Assembly (NCBI RefSeq): GCF_017352375.1
Contig: NZ_JAFEVR010000004.1
Coordinates: 1,116,001 to 1,180,000 of the forward strand
Origin: Mycolicibacterium sp. S2-37
GTDB lineage: Bacteria; Actinomycetota; Actinomycetes; Mycobacteriales; Mycobacteriaceae
Direction of reading: 5' to 3'
Length of the DNA: 64,000 bases
Part shown: positions 29,392-38,164 of the stretch, piece by piece
Layout of the letters: every line of letters starts with the position of its first letter
Numbering within the stretch: the first letter of the stretch is position 1
Notes under the pieces: model-generated
Database searches by the model: none
The model's input: the letters and a program-made list of their open reading frames with translations, nothing else
Told to the model about the DNA's origin: nothing
Made by a program: the position numbers and the translations under genes

Positions 29392-30486
29392 TCAGGGCAT
29401 CACCAGCACCGGCTTGACTGCCGCCGCAGATCGCGCGGCTGCCCACGCGCGGTCGAACTGTGCGAACGGGTACCGGGTGACAATGCGCTGAACGGGAAGC
29501 TCGCCTGCGCGTAGGAGTTCCACCAGGCGAGGAATGAACGTGTGCGGTTCGCTGTCCCCCTCGACGACACCACGCACCGTGAGCCCCCTGCCCATGATCA
29601 CCCCCACCGGTAGCGACGCCACCGGTGCCCCGAGACCGACGACCGCCAGCGCGCCGCGGGACCGAAGTGCGGTGACGGCGGTGGACAACACCTCCGGCAG
29701 CGCGGTGGTGTCGACCGCCGCGTCAGCACCGCCGGACGTCAGATCGACGATCCGCGCCTCGACGTCGCCGTCGGCGGGGTCGATCGTCGCGCCGGCACCC
29801 AACTCCGTTGCGAGCTTCCGCCGTTCGGCCACCGGATCGACGGCGACGATGGTCCGGCAGCCGGCGATCCGCGCCCCCATCACCGCCGAGAGGCCGACCG
29901 CCCCGGCGCCGAACACCACGATCGCGTCTTCCGTGCGCGGCGCGAGCGCGTTGAGCACCGTGCCGACACCGGTCTGCACGCTGCACCCCAGCGGGGCGGC
30001 CAGCGCCGGGTCGACATCTCCGGGAATCACCACGGCGTTGCGGCGGCGGGCCAGCGCATAGGTGGCGTGGCTGGACTGCCCGAAGAATGCACCGCCGACG
30101 GCGCGATCGCCGATCTGCAGCGCACCGCCTTCACCGCCCCCGTCACCGCGCAGGTTCAGCGCGGTCGACTCCGCACAGTAGGCGGGGCGCCCGGCCGCGC
30201 AGAGCGCACAGCGGCCGCAGCTGGCGAACGTGAGGACAACCCGCTGGCGGGGCTGCAGCCCGGCTTCGGGGCCCACCTCGGCGACCGTGCCGCAGCCCTC
30301 GTGACCGAACACCATCGGCGTCCGACGCCCCGGCCACCGGGCGGCGACGCTGACATCGGTATGGCAGATCCCGACGGCGTCGATGCGGACGAGTACCTCG
30401 TCGGCAACGGGCCTGCGAATCGAGACATCGGTCAGGACCGGGTCTGCACCGGCTTCCAGCAGTACCGCGGCACGGGCGTCGATCAT
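29392..30486 (-). CDS. Zinc-dependent alcohol dehydrogenase (MDR family)
   Basis: A 364-residue medium-chain dehydrogenase that oxidises alcohols or reduces aldehydes with NAD(P). The catalytic zinc motif is GHEGCGTVAEVG (about residue 61), the structural zinc cysteines are in SCGRCALCAAGRPAYC, and the coenzyme fold is VFGAGAVGLSAVMGA near residue 190 followed by the acidic residue in VAVDPVAERR, which favours NAD. The length and the large structural-zinc lobe resemble class III-like mycobacterial enzymes. It is divergent from the quinone oxidoreductase gene, 42 bases apart. Confidence 0.88.
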   Translation of the reverse strand: MIDARAAVLLEAGADPVLTDVSIRRPVADEVLVRIDAVGICHTDVSVAARWPGRRTPMVFGHEGCGTVAEVGPEAGLQPRQRVVLTFASCGRCALCAAGRPAYCAESTALNLRGDGGGEGGALQIGDRAVGGAFFGQSSHATYALARRRNAVVIPGDVDPALAAPLGCSVQTGVGTVLNALAPRTEDAIVVFGAGAVGLSAVMGARIAGCRTIVAVDPVAERRKLATELGAGATIDPADGDVEARIVDLTSGGADAAVDTTALPEVLSTAVTALRSRGALAVVGLGAPVASLPVGVIMGRGLTVRGVVEGDSEPHTFIPRLVELLRAGELPVQRIVTRYPFAQFDRAWAAARSAAAVKPVLVMP

Positions 30487-30528
30487 CCCGGGATGTTAAA
30501 TGGTCCCGTCGACGACAGAAAGGCCGCC

Positions 30529-31500
30529 ATGCGCGCGATCCAGGTAACCCGGCTCGACGGTCCGAGCGCGGTGGAACTCGTTGATGTCGACGAACCCCGT
30601 GCGGATGATCAGGTCATCATCGAGGTGCATGCGGCTGGTGTGGCGTTTCCCGACGCCCTGCTGACCCGCGGCCTCTATCAGTACAAGCCCGATCTCCCGT
30701 TCAGTCCGGGAGCCGAGATCGCCGGAGTCGTGCGCAGCGCGCCGGAAGGCTGCGGGATCGCGGTGGGCGACCGGGTGGCGGGGCTGACGATGCTGTCCGG
30801 TGGCATGGCCGAAGTGGTTGCGCTGCCCCCTGAGCGGGTGTTCCCGCTGCCCGATTCGGTTTCCTTCGAAGCGGGCGCGGGTCTGCTCTTCAACGATTTG
30901 ACGGTGCATTGCGCACTACGGACCCGCGGACGGCTCGCCGCCGGTGAGACGGTGTTGGTGCACGGCGCCGCGGGCGGGATCGGTACATCCACCCTGCGCT
31001 TGGCTCCGGCGTTCGGCGCGGCACGCACGATCGCGGTGGTGAGCACCGAGGAGAAGATCGCGGTGGCGCAGGCCGCCGGTGCCACCGACGTCGTACTGAC
31101 CGACGGATTCAAGGACGCGGTCAAGGAACTCACCGGCGGACGCGGTGTCGACGTGGTGGTGGACCCGGTCGGCGGTGACCGTTTCACCGACTCACTTCGG
31201 TCGCTGGCACCAGGGGGGCGCCTGCTGGTCATCGGATTCACCGGCGGAGATATCCCCACGGTCAAGGTGAACCGACTCTTGCTCAACAACGTCGACGTCG
31301 TCGGCGTGGGTTGGGGCGCTTGGACATTCGCACACCCCGGCTATGTGCGGGAACAGTGGGCGGAGATCGAACCGCTGCTTGCCGCGGGCACACTGACCGC
31401 ACCGCGGCCGGACGTCTACCCGATGGAACAGGCTGCGAATGCCATTGCGGCGCTGGAGAACCGGTCCGCACGCGGCAAGGTCGTCATCGCCGTCCGCTGA
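30529..31500 (+). CDS. NADPH:quinone oxidoreductase family protein
   Basis: A 323-residue zinc-free medium-chain reductase of the QOR type, acting on quinones or enones with NADPH. The coenzyme motif is VHGAAGGIGTSTLRLA near residue 142 and the C-terminal MEQAANAIAALENRSARGKVVI is typical. No zinc-binding cysteine cluster is present. The ATG at 30529 follows AGAAAGGCCGCC; the long upstream extension in the same frame is the shadow of the divergent dehydrogenase and was rejected. Confidence 0.88.
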   Translation: MRAIQVTRLDGPSAVELVDVDEPRADDQVIIEVHAAGVAFPDALLTRGLYQYKPDLPFSPGAEIAGVVRSAPEGCGIAVGDRVAGLTMLSGGMAEVVALPPERVFPLPDSVSFEAGAGLLFNDLTVHCALRTRGRLAAGETVLVHGAAGGIGTSTLRLAPAFGAARTIAVVSTEEKIAVAQAAGATDVVLTDGFKDAVKELTGGRGVDVVVDPVGGDRFTDSLRSLAPGGRLLVIGFTGGDIPTVKVNRLLLNNVDVVGVGWGAWTFAHPGYVREQWAEIEPLLAAGTLTAPRPDVYPMEQAANAIAALENRSARGKVVIAVR

Positions 31501-31504
31501 ACGA

Positions 31505-31972
31505 TCAAGACGCGGTGACGTAATCCATCGGAGGTCCGTCCGGACCGACTGCCTCCTGGTCGGCGACGGCCGTCGCGATCTGCTGTCCCGCCTGCACGGT
31601 GGCGAACACCGAGACACGGTCGTCGACAGCGAAGGATGCCGACGGGTTCGCCGCCTGCTGACGGTCGAGCGTCACGGCGGTCGTGTCAGGGGTGATGCGA
31701 TAGGTCTGGATCACACCATCGTCGCCACGGGTCGTGACGGAATCGCTCGTCACGGCGACGACAGTCCCGTGCTGGGTCACCGGCGCGCTGTTGGCGGCCT
31801 GCGGAGGTCCGGGGGGCGCCTCGACGGGTTCGGGGGCGGCGAAGTGTACGAAAGCTCCGGCCAGCACGCCGGCGGTGGCCACGGTGAACGACAGTGAACC
31901 GCCGATGACGACGGGCAATGACGAGGTCCGTCGGGTGTTCACCGACTGCGGCGAACGATGCTTTGCACTCAT
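31505..31972 (-). CDS. Membrane-anchored protein with DUF5666-like domain
   Basis: A 155-residue protein with one N-terminal hydrophobic segment (PVVIGGSLSFTVATAGVLAGAF), a Pro-rich spacer, and a small beta-strand domain (GTVVAVTSDSVTTRGDDGVIQTYRITPDTT and VDDRVSVFATVQAGQQIATAV) that resembles the DUF5666 fold. It is probably displayed outside the membrane; function unknown. The ATG at 31972 is used, though AGAGG lies very close to it, and a GTG at 31987 is an alternative. It is convergent with the quinone oxidoreductase gene. The 280 bases before the next gene contain no recognised feature. Confidence 0.6.
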   Translation of the reverse strand: MSAKHRSPQSVNTRRTSSLPVVIGGSLSFTVATAGVLAGAFVHFAAPEPVEAPPGPPQAANSAPVTQHGTVVAVTSDSVTTRGDDGVIQTYRITPDTTAVTLDRQQAANPSASFAVDDRVSVFATVQAGQQIATAVADQEAVGPDGPPMDYVTAS

Positions 31973-32252
31973 ACCTCTCAACCTCACGAAGTTTGCTGTC
32001 TGCCGAATCTCTACCCGACGCCTCGTGAACCGAAACCGCGTCACACCGAAAGACCACCCGGCGAGCTGCGTTGACCAGCGCAAACGTTCCGAGATTCCGG
32101 AGGTGAATCGTCAAGCGACGAACCGAGATCGACAAGATCAATGACGCTTCGCACCGTGGATGCCCGATGCGGCCGCCGTCCGCGATTGTCCCGCTTCGAC
32201 ACGTCATGACCTGGTTCGTTTCGCCTCTGGTGGGGGCGGGTAACGCCCAACA

Positions 32253-32705
32253 ATGAAGCTTCGCAGCGACCCGCACGGACGCGGAGTCGACACCGACAGC
32301 CCCTTCCCTCCCGTCACGCACGATCATCCGCTGCCCGCCGAGGGCAATCGGCTGTTGCGCGTCGACCAACTCGATGAACGTGGCGTCAGAGAGGTCAGCA
32401 CTGACCGTCACGGCGTGCTCGCCGTCGGTCGGCTGCCGGACGGCACACCGTTCGCCGTGAGCAACCTGTGTCGCCACCAGTTCGCCAAGCTCGGCCGGGG
32501 CCGCGTCACCGACGACGGTTGTCTGCAATGCCCGTGGCACCGCGCGGACTACGACGTGGCCGACGGCGCGATGCGCAATGGGCCCAAGGGGCGGCTCTTC
32601 GGGTTCAAGCCCTACTCGTCGGCGATCAAGCTGTTCGGAAACGTCGCCAAGCTCCGGCGCTTTCCCGTCGAGGTGCGCGACGGCTCGATCTGGCTGACAG
32701 ACTGA
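32253..32705 (+). CDS. Rieske [2Fe-2S] domain protein
   Basis: A 150-residue stand-alone Rieske protein. The cluster ligands are intact: CRH at residues 73-75 and CPWH at residues 93-96, with the spacing of the ferredoxin-component or NirD-like type. There is no signal peptide or membrane helix, so it is a soluble electron carrier or regulatory domain. No partner oxygenase is adjacent; the gene directly downstream is a broken NADP-dependent oxidoreductase remnant, which may once have belonged with it. Confidence 0.85.
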   Translation: MKLRSDPHGRGVDTDSPFPPVTHDHPLPAEGNRLLRVDQLDERGVREVSTDRHGVLAVGRLPDGTPFAVSNLCRHQFAKLGRGRVTDDGCLQCPWHRADYDVADGAMRNGPKGRLFGFKPYSSAIKLFGNVAKLRRFPVEVRDGSIWLTD

Positions 32706-32976
32706 GGGCCTCAGCGACACCTCAACGTCAGGAAACAGCAGTGTCATACACCACCGCGCTGGCCGACGGGTGCGGTTCCTCTCGGGCAATCACGCCGACG
32801 CCAATGCGGTTATAGCGGAGTTGATCACGGCATTGGGATTCGAGCCGATCGACCTGGGCCGCAACGACGAAGGCGGACTTCTTCAGCAGTTCGGTGGTCC
32901 GCTGACCACGAAAAGTCTCATCTCTCAGCCCATCGCAGGCTCGAGCCCAGCGGAGATGGATCTTCTCGAGCCGTGA
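32698..32976 (+). pseudogene. Remnant of an F420-dependent NADP reductase-like gene (C-terminal piece)
   Basis: The frame open from 32698 encodes, from 32770, RFLSGNHADANAVIAELI and EPIDLGRNDEGGLLQQFGGP before a stop at 32976. These match, as I recall the family, the C-terminal part of NADP oxidoreductase/coenzyme F420-dependent proteins; the N-terminal Rossmann domain (GxGxxG) is absent and the region upstream is occupied by the Rieske gene. No good start codon with a ribosome-binding site is seen. The 3' end overlaps the convergent MFS gene by 59 bases. Confidence 0.6.
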
Positions 32977-34126
32977 CGCGGTGCGCTGGTCGCCTCCCGG
33001 CCAGCGCGCACGCCGTTGCACCGAGCCCGATGACGAGCGCGATCACCATCCCCCAGTGGCCGCGCACCCAGGCGAGGCCGCCGAGGAAACCGAAGATGCT
33101 CGAACCGGCGTAGTAACTCACGTTGTACAGCGCCGTCGCCTGGTTGCGCGCATGTCGCGCCCGCGCCGCCACCATGCTCGAGGCCACCGCATGTCCGACG
33201 AACATCCCTGCCGTCAGGATGACGACACCCACCAGGATCACGAACAACGGGCGGGCCAGGGTGGTCAGCGCGCCACCGCACATCAGCACGCACGCCGCGA
33301 CGAGAACCGGCCGCGGGCCCACTCGGTCGGAAAGCCACCCAGACACTCGTGACCCGGCCGTTCCGGCCAGATACGCCAGGAAGATCAATGAGATCACCGT
33401 CGGGGTGAGGAAATACGGCCGATCCTCCAGCCGGTACGGGAGGTAATTGAACACGATCACCATGCCGCCGATGAGCAGCCCGCCGATGCCGAAGAGACAC
33501 AGCATCGCAGGGTCACGCAGATGGCCGTAGCGTCGCTGACCGGTGCGGCGTGGGGGCGGTGGTGCGGACGGCGTCACCACGGCCAATGCCACCATCATGG
33601 CCGCAACCAGACACCCCAGCAGGAAAAGCGCAGTGCGCCAGCCCAACTGGTCTGCAACGGGAACGACGAGGAGCCGTCCGCTCAACCCGCCGAGCGAGGT
33701 GGCGGCGACGTAGCTGCCCCCGAGCACCGCCGCCCGCTTCGCGGAGACGAACTGATGCGGCAGAGCCATCGCCAACGCCGGGATGCCACCGAGGGCCACC
33801 CCTTGCACGAGGCGACCCGCCACCATCGCCTCGAACGAGGGCAACCACGGCACGGCGACGGCACTGACCGCGGCGCCGACTCCCGCGGCCCGAAGCGGCA
33901 CACTCGTTCCGAAGCGGTCCGCGAGTTTGGCCCAACCCAGGACCGACACCGCCAAGCCCAGGGTCGCGGCCGACACCAGCAGCGAGGCGCGGGAGGCGTC
34001 GACCCCGGTGTCGCGGGAGATCTCGGTCAGCAGCCCTTGGGGCGCGTACATCGCCGAGAATGCGGCCAACCCGGCACACCACATGGTGACGGTGACGCGG
34101 CGATCGGTGACGGGCACTGGATCCAC
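32918..34126 (-). CDS. MFS transporter (YnfM-like)
   Basis: A 402-residue transporter with about 12 hydrophobic helices; the loop 2-3 motif is WAKLADRFGTSVPLRAAG and the second half has GWLSDRVGPRPVL. The combination of a short N-terminus (MWCAGLAAFSAMYAPQGLLTEISRDTGV) and divergent LysR gene is typical of the YnfM/arabinose-efflux-like group of exporters. The start is a GTG. The substrate is unknown. The last 59 bases overlap the pseudogene on the opposite strand. Confidence 0.85.
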   Translation of the reverse strand: MDPVPVTDRRVTVTMWCAGLAAFSAMYAPQGLLTEISRDTGVDASRASLLVSAATLGLAVSVLGWAKLADRFGTSVPLRAAGVGAAVSAVAVPWLPSFEAMVAGRLVQGVALGGIPALAMALPHQFVSAKRAAVLGGSYVAATSLGGLSGRLLVVPVADQLGWRTALFLLGCLVAAMMVALAVVTPSAPPPPRRTGQRRYGHLRDPAMLCLFGIGGLLIGGMVIVFNYLPYRLEDRPYFLTPTVISLIFLAYLAGTAGSRVSGWLSDRVGPRPVLVAACVLMCGGALTTLARPLFVILVGVVILTAGMFVGHAVASSMVAARARHARNQATALYNVSYYAGSSIFGFLGGLAWVRGHWGMVIALVIGLGATACALAGRRPAHRVTAREDPSPLGSSLRWAER

Positions 34127-34192
34127 TCAACCCCGGCCAACTTATAGTGTGAAATACCGAATAGGGTTGTCAGTGAGAGGTAGAGGCTATCA

Positions 34193-35110
34193 ATGGTGGA
34201 GGTGCGCGAAGCCCGCTACTTCATCGCCGTCGCCGAGCAACTGAATTTCGGCCGCGCTGCCGAACTCCTGCACATGTCGCAACCACCGCTGTCGGCGGCG
34301 ATCAAGACGCTGGAGGGCCGCCTGGGCGTGCAGCTCCTGCATCGCACGACGCGTGAAGTGCGGTTGACCTCGGCGGGCGCGGTCTTCCTCGACCAGTGCC
34401 GCCTGGTGGTCGCCGCAGCCCAGAACGCGGACTCCGCCGCCCGGCAGGCCGCCGAGGGACAGGCGGGCGAACTGCGCATCGGCGCGGTCACCAGCGCCTT
34501 CACCGATCCGCTGCCCGGGGCACTGTCTTCCTACGCACGGTCGCATCCCGCGGTCGATGTACACGTCCGCGAGGTCGACACCCACGTCGGCGTCGGACTG
34601 GTGCAGCGGGGCGAACTGGACATCGCGCTGGTGCGGCAGATATCAGCACCCAGCGGCTGTGAGCGGCTCACGCTGCGCAGGGAATCCTTCGTCCTCGCCG
34701 CGCCCGCCGACTGGGACCTGCCCTCAGGCATCGGCGGCAATCTCGTTCTGGCCGCGGAGCTCCCATGGATCTGGATTCCCCGCGGTCGCACCCCGGACTA
34801 CCACGATCAGGTCGCGGCGTCGTGTCGCGCAGCGGGTTTCACGCCGCGGGCACAACACCTGGCCCAGTCCATGGAGAGTCAGTTGGCCATGGTCGCCGCG
34901 GGACTGGGGGTGGCTTTGGTGCCCGCGACGTCCGCGGATTCGGCGGCGTCGCGCAGCAGGATCAAGACGGTGCGGGTGCACAACTCCGTCACCGTCGAAT
35001 TGGCGGCGGTCTGGCGCTCCCCTGTCAACCGGCTGGTCGCCGGGTTCCTCGACGAGCTGAGCCCGTCCCGCGATCACGCCGTCGCCGCGGAGCGGAACCG
35101 GTCGCGGTAG
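34193..35110 (+). CDS. LysR family transcriptional regulator
   Basis: A 305-residue regulator with an N-terminal winged helix-turn-helix (residues 5-62: FIAVAEQLNFGRAAELLHMSQPPLSAAIKTLE) and a periplasmic-binding-like effector domain. It is divergent from the MFS gene with 66 bases between, the usual layout in which LysR controls the exporter. The intergenic segment contains CAACTTATAGTGTGAAATA, with TATAGT as a possible -10, but no convincing T-N11-A dyad. Its 3' end overlaps the convergent GlxA-type gene by 37 bases. Confidence 0.88.
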   Translation: MVEVREARYFIAVAEQLNFGRAAELLHMSQPPLSAAIKTLEGRLGVQLLHRTTREVRLTSAGAVFLDQCRLVVAAAQNADSAARQAAEGQAGELRIGAVTSAFTDPLPGALSSYARSHPAVDVHVREVDTHVGVGLVQRGELDIALVRQISAPSGCERLTLRRESFVLAAPADWDLPSGIGGNLVLAAELPWIWIPRGRTPDYHDQVAASCRAAGFTPRAQHLAQSMESQLAMVAAGLGVALVPATSADSAASRSRIKTVRVHNSVTVELAAVWRSPVNRLVAGFLDELSPSRDHAVAAERNRSR

Positions 35111-36045
35111 ACCTTCGGTGAGACACCGTGGTGGTTGACGAAGACCCTGCGGAAGGTCTCCGGGCTGTTGAAGCCGGCTCGACGCGCGCTCTCTCCCACG
35201 GTGTGTCCGGCGTCGAGTGCGGCGCGGCCGATGTCGATGCGCACCATCTCCACGTACCGGGCCGGAGTGGTGCCGAACTCCACATGGAACAGCCGTGTGA
35301 GCTGGCGAGTGCTCACCGCCGCCTGAGCCGCAAGCGATTTCACGGTGTGGTCGCCGCCCGGATCGGCGGTGACAGCATCGGCGACCGCGCGCAGCGCAGA
35401 CTCCTGGGGCGGATCCTTCTCGAGCAGGACCGAGAACTGTGACTGGCCGCCTGCGCGCTTGAGATAGACCACCAGCGACCGGGCGACATCGCGCACGAGA
35501 TCTGCGCCGTGATCCTTCTCGACGAGCGCGAGGGCGAGGTCGATCCCGGCGGAGACACCGGCCGAGGTGAAGACGTGTCCGTCCTGGACGAAGATGGCGT
35601 CGGCTTCGACGCGGACATCCGGAAACGCCGTGGCCAACAACCGAGTATGCCGCCAGTGCGTGGTGGCACGGCGCCCCGCGAGCACTCCGGCCTGAGCCAG
35701 GATGAACGCACCGGTGCAGATCGACGCCAGCCGCCGGGCACGTGGGGCCAGCTGTCGCACGGCGTCGACCAGTTGTGGATCGATGGGCCGGCCCACCAGG
35801 TCGTCACCCCCGGCGACCAGGACCGTGTCGACCTGGTCCACCGATGCCACCGATTCGGTCACCGCGAATTGGGTCCCGACCGACGTCATCACGTCCTCAC
35901 CGTCCGGTGAGGCGAAGCGCAGTCGGTACCTCGCGCCGAACCGATTCGCCTCGGCGAACACCTCGGCAGGCCCCACGGCGTCGAGCAGTTTCACCCCGTC
36001 GAACACGACGAGCAGGACCTCGCGCTGTGCACCGGCCTCGGCCAT
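35074..36045 (-). CDS. GlxA family regulator (DJ-1/PfpI domain plus AraC HTH)
   Basis: A 323-residue protein with an amidase-like DJ-1/PfpI domain (about residues 8-180, with the cysteine in SICTGAFILAQAG) and a C-terminal AraC double helix-turn-helix (about residues 215-315). These regulators sense small molecules through the DJ-1 domain, usually without enzymatic activity. The ATG at 36045 begins MAEAGAQREVLLVVFDGV; upstream in-frame codons extend into the divergent gene's leader and were rejected. It is divergent from the HD-domain gene, its probable target. Confidence 0.85.
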   Translation of the reverse strand: MAEAGAQREVLLVVFDGVKLLDAVGPAEVFAEANRFGARYRLRFASPDGEDVMTSVGTQFAVTESVASVDQVDTVLVAGGDDLVGRPIDPQLVDAVRQLAPRARRLASICTGAFILAQAGVLAGRRATTHWRHTRLLATAFPDVRVEADAIFVQDGHVFTSAGVSAGIDLALALVEKDHGADLVRDVARSLVVYLKRAGGQSQFSVLLEKDPPQESALRAVADAVTADPGGDHTVKSLAAQAAVSTRQLTRLFHVEFGTTPARYVEMVRIDIGRAALDAGHTVGESARRAGFNSPETFRRVFVNHHGVSPKVYRDRFRSAATA

Positions 36046-36154
36046 CTGCCGATTATGTCTCAATCTGAGGGCTCGACGGCAGATGTGGGACGTCACCGGC
36101 GGATCGGCGGGGCCGCAGGCTGAACCAGCGTCCACAACCGATGAAGGAGCCACC

Positions 36155-36808
36155 ATGACGACATCTCTTCCGCACACCGTCGCCGGGATCGAGATCCCCG
36201 ACACCCCGCTGGTGCGAGCGACCACCGAGTACATCCGCGACGCCGAGGACGACCTGCTGTTCGACCACTCCCGTCGGGTGTTCCTGTTCGGCGCGCTGCA
36301 GGGCCACCGCCGCGGCCTGCGCCCGAATCTCGAACTGCTGTACGTCGGAGCGATGTTTCACGATATCGGTCTCACCGAGACCTATCGGGACTCGTCGACC
36401 TTGCGCTTCGAAGTCGACGGCGCCAACGCCGCCCGCGACTTCCTGCTCGAGCACGGTGTCGGCGAGGCCGACGCCCGCAAGGTATGGCTCGGTATCGCCC
36501 TCCACACCACCCCGGGTGTGCCGGAGTTCCTCGACCCGGAGACCGCTCTCGTCACCGCGGGGGTCGAGACCGACGTGCTGGGTATCGGCCGCGACGACCT
36601 GCCCGCCGACGTGCGCGACGCCGTGACCGCGGCCCATCCGAGACCCGATTTCAAGCGCCGGATCCTGCACGCCTTCACCGAGGGGGTTCGGCATCGTCCG
36701 GACAGCACCTTCGGGACGGTGAACGCCGACGTGCTCGCCCACTTCGACCCGTCGTTCGTGCGGGGCGATTTCGTCGAGGTGATCCGGTCCAACGGGTGGC
36801 CCGAGTAG
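36155..36808 (+). CDS. HD-domain protein (cyanamide hydratase-like)
   Basis: A 217-residue metal-dependent HD-fold protein. Candidate ligands are H in LLFDHSRRVF, HD in YVGAMFHDIGLT (about residue 69), H in GIALHTTPG and D in VETDVLGIG. The overall pattern resembles the cyanamide-hydratase-like HD group rather than nucleotidases, but the substrate cannot be deduced. AAGGAGCCACC precedes the ATG. It is divergent from the glxA-type gene, a pairing I have seen often in actinobacteria, and is followed 9 bases later by the Usp gene. Confidence 0.8.
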   Translation: MTTSLPHTVAGIEIPDTPLVRATTEYIRDAEDDLLFDHSRRVFLFGALQGHRRGLRPNLELLYVGAMFHDIGLTETYRDSSTLRFEVDGANAARDFLLEHGVGEADARKVWLGIALHTTPGVPEFLDPETALVTAGVETDVLGIGRDDLPADVRDAVTAAHPRPDFKRRILHAFTEGVRHRPDSTFGTVNADVLAHFDPSFVRGDFVEVIRSNGWPE

Positions 36809-36817
36809 CTTCGAGAA

Positions 36818-37270
36818 ATGGCGGATTACCGAACGATCATCGTGGGGACCGACGGGTCGGAGTCATCACTGCGGGCGGTGCGCAAAGCGGCGCAGATCGC
36901 GGCGGACTCGAATGCGAAACTCATTGTCGCAAGCGCCTTTCTGCCCGAGGATCGGACCGCCGGCGGCCCCGACCCCGACCAGTTGCCCGGCGAGGGTTTC
37001 AAGACCCAGGGCGATGCCGCCACCTACGACATGTTGCGCGAAGCCGCATCGATGGCCAAGTCGCTCGGGGCGCGCGACGTCGAGGAGCGGGCGATAGCCG
37101 GCGCGGCGGTCGAAGCGCTGGTGCGGCTGGCCGACGACGAGCGGGCCGACCTGCTCGTCGTCGGCAACGTCGGCGTCAACACCGTGACCGGACGGCTTTT
37201 CGGATCGGTTCCCGGCACCGTCTCCAAGCGGGCCGACACCGAGGTCATGATCGTCGACACCACCGAATGA
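36818..37270 (+). CDS. Universal stress protein
   Basis: A 150-residue single-domain Usp. The N-terminal GTDGSESSLRAVRKAAQIA and the C-terminal ATP-binding signature GNVGVNTVTGRLFGSVP (G-x2-G-x9-G-S) are both intact, so ATP binding is expected. Usp proteins in mycobacteria respond to hypoxia and other stresses; no DosR-type box was recognised upstream. It lies 9 bases after the HD gene and 36 bases before the cyclase gene, possibly one transcript. Confidence 0.88.
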   Translation: MADYRTIIVGTDGSESSLRAVRKAAQIAADSNAKLIVASAFLPEDRTAGGPDPDQLPGEGFKTQGDAATYDMLREAASMAKSLGARDVEERAIAGAAVEALVRLADDERADLLVVGNVGVNTVTGRLFGSVPGTVSKRADTEVMIVDTTE

Positions 37271-37306
37271 GGGCGGCCTCGTCGACCGCTGCGGGATGAT
37301 CGTCGG

Positions 37307-38164
37307 ATGACCGTCGCACTGTGGGTGATCGTGGCGATCGAATTCGCCGGCCTGGTCGCTCTCGGTGTTCTGCTGCTGCTGTCCCGGCGAGCGCTGGCCG
37401 CCACGCAGCGGGAACTCAAGCGGCGCAGCCCCATTGAGACCCAGCCGCGTCGCAGGCGCAAACCGGTGGGTGTCGCGCCGCTCGCCGTCCGGACGGTGGC
37501 GAACACCGTGCAGACGGCTGATGCGATCATCCGCAGGCAGATCGGCGGATCGGTGCGTAGTTCGATCGAAGACCTCGCAGGGTGGGCGCGGGTGGAGCGG
37601 CCGGATCTCGCGCGCATCACCGCGGGCGGTCGCGTCGTCCTCGTCTTCTCCGACATCGAGGGTTCCACCGAGCGCAACGCATCGCTGGGTGACCGCGAGT
37701 GGGTGAAGCTCCTGGAGCACCACGAGAAGCTGGTCCGGCGTCACGTCACCGGCCATCGCGGCGTCGTCGTCAAGAACCAGGGCGACGGTTTCATGATCGC
37801 CTTCACCGAGCCCTTGGATGCCGTCCGGTGCTGTATCGCCGTGCAGCAGGAGCTCTTCGACGACAGCCTGCTCGGCGGTATCCGGGTGCGGATGGGTGTG
37901 CACACCGGCACATCGGTTCGCCGTGGCGAGGATCTCTTCGGTCTGGACGTCGCCACGGCGGCGCGCGTCGCCGATCTTGCCGACGGCGGTGAGATCCTCG
38001 TCAGCGAGGCGGTGCATCAGGAGATCGGCCAAGCCGACGGCATCGACTTCGGAAAGTCACGCGAGGTGGAACTGAAGGGCGTACCGGGCCCGCAGCGGGT
38101 CTATGCCGTGGAACGGGGTCAGTCCCCTGCCGCCACCAGGGAGCGCAGACGGACGTCGGGATAG
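37307..38164 (+). CDS. Class III adenylate/guanylate cyclase, membrane anchored
   Basis: A 285-residue protein: one N-terminal transmembrane helix (residues 4-25), a basic linker, and a cyclase domain from about residue 108. The first metal aspartate is in FSDIEGSTERN and the substrate lysine plus second metal aspartate in VVKNQGDGFMIAF. In the place of the transition-state asparagine of canonical enzymes the sequence is DVATAARV, so Asn is replaced by Ala while the Arg remains. This variant occurs in some actinobacterial cyclases; activity may be low or the protein may act as a partner. The 3' end overlaps prfC by 46 bases. Confidence 0.82.
   Translation: MTVALWVIVAIEFAGLVALGVLLLLSRRALAATQRELKRRSPIETQPRRRRKPVGVAPLAVRTVANTVQTADAIIRRQIGGSVRSSIEDLAGWARVERPDLARITAGGRVVLVFSDIEGSTERNASLGDREWVKLLEHHEKLVRRHVTGHRGVVVKNQGDGFMIAFTEPLDAVRCCIAVQQELFDDSLLGGIRVRMGVHTGTSVRRGEDLFGLDVATAARVADLADGGEILVSEAVHQEIGQADGIDFGKSREVELKGVPGPQRVYAVERGQSPAATRERRRTSG

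Noticed and set aside
34127..34192. LysR operator between lysR and the MFS gene
   Set aside because: TATAGT and a loose CAAC/GTTG pair are present, but no convincing T-N11-A dyad could be defined.
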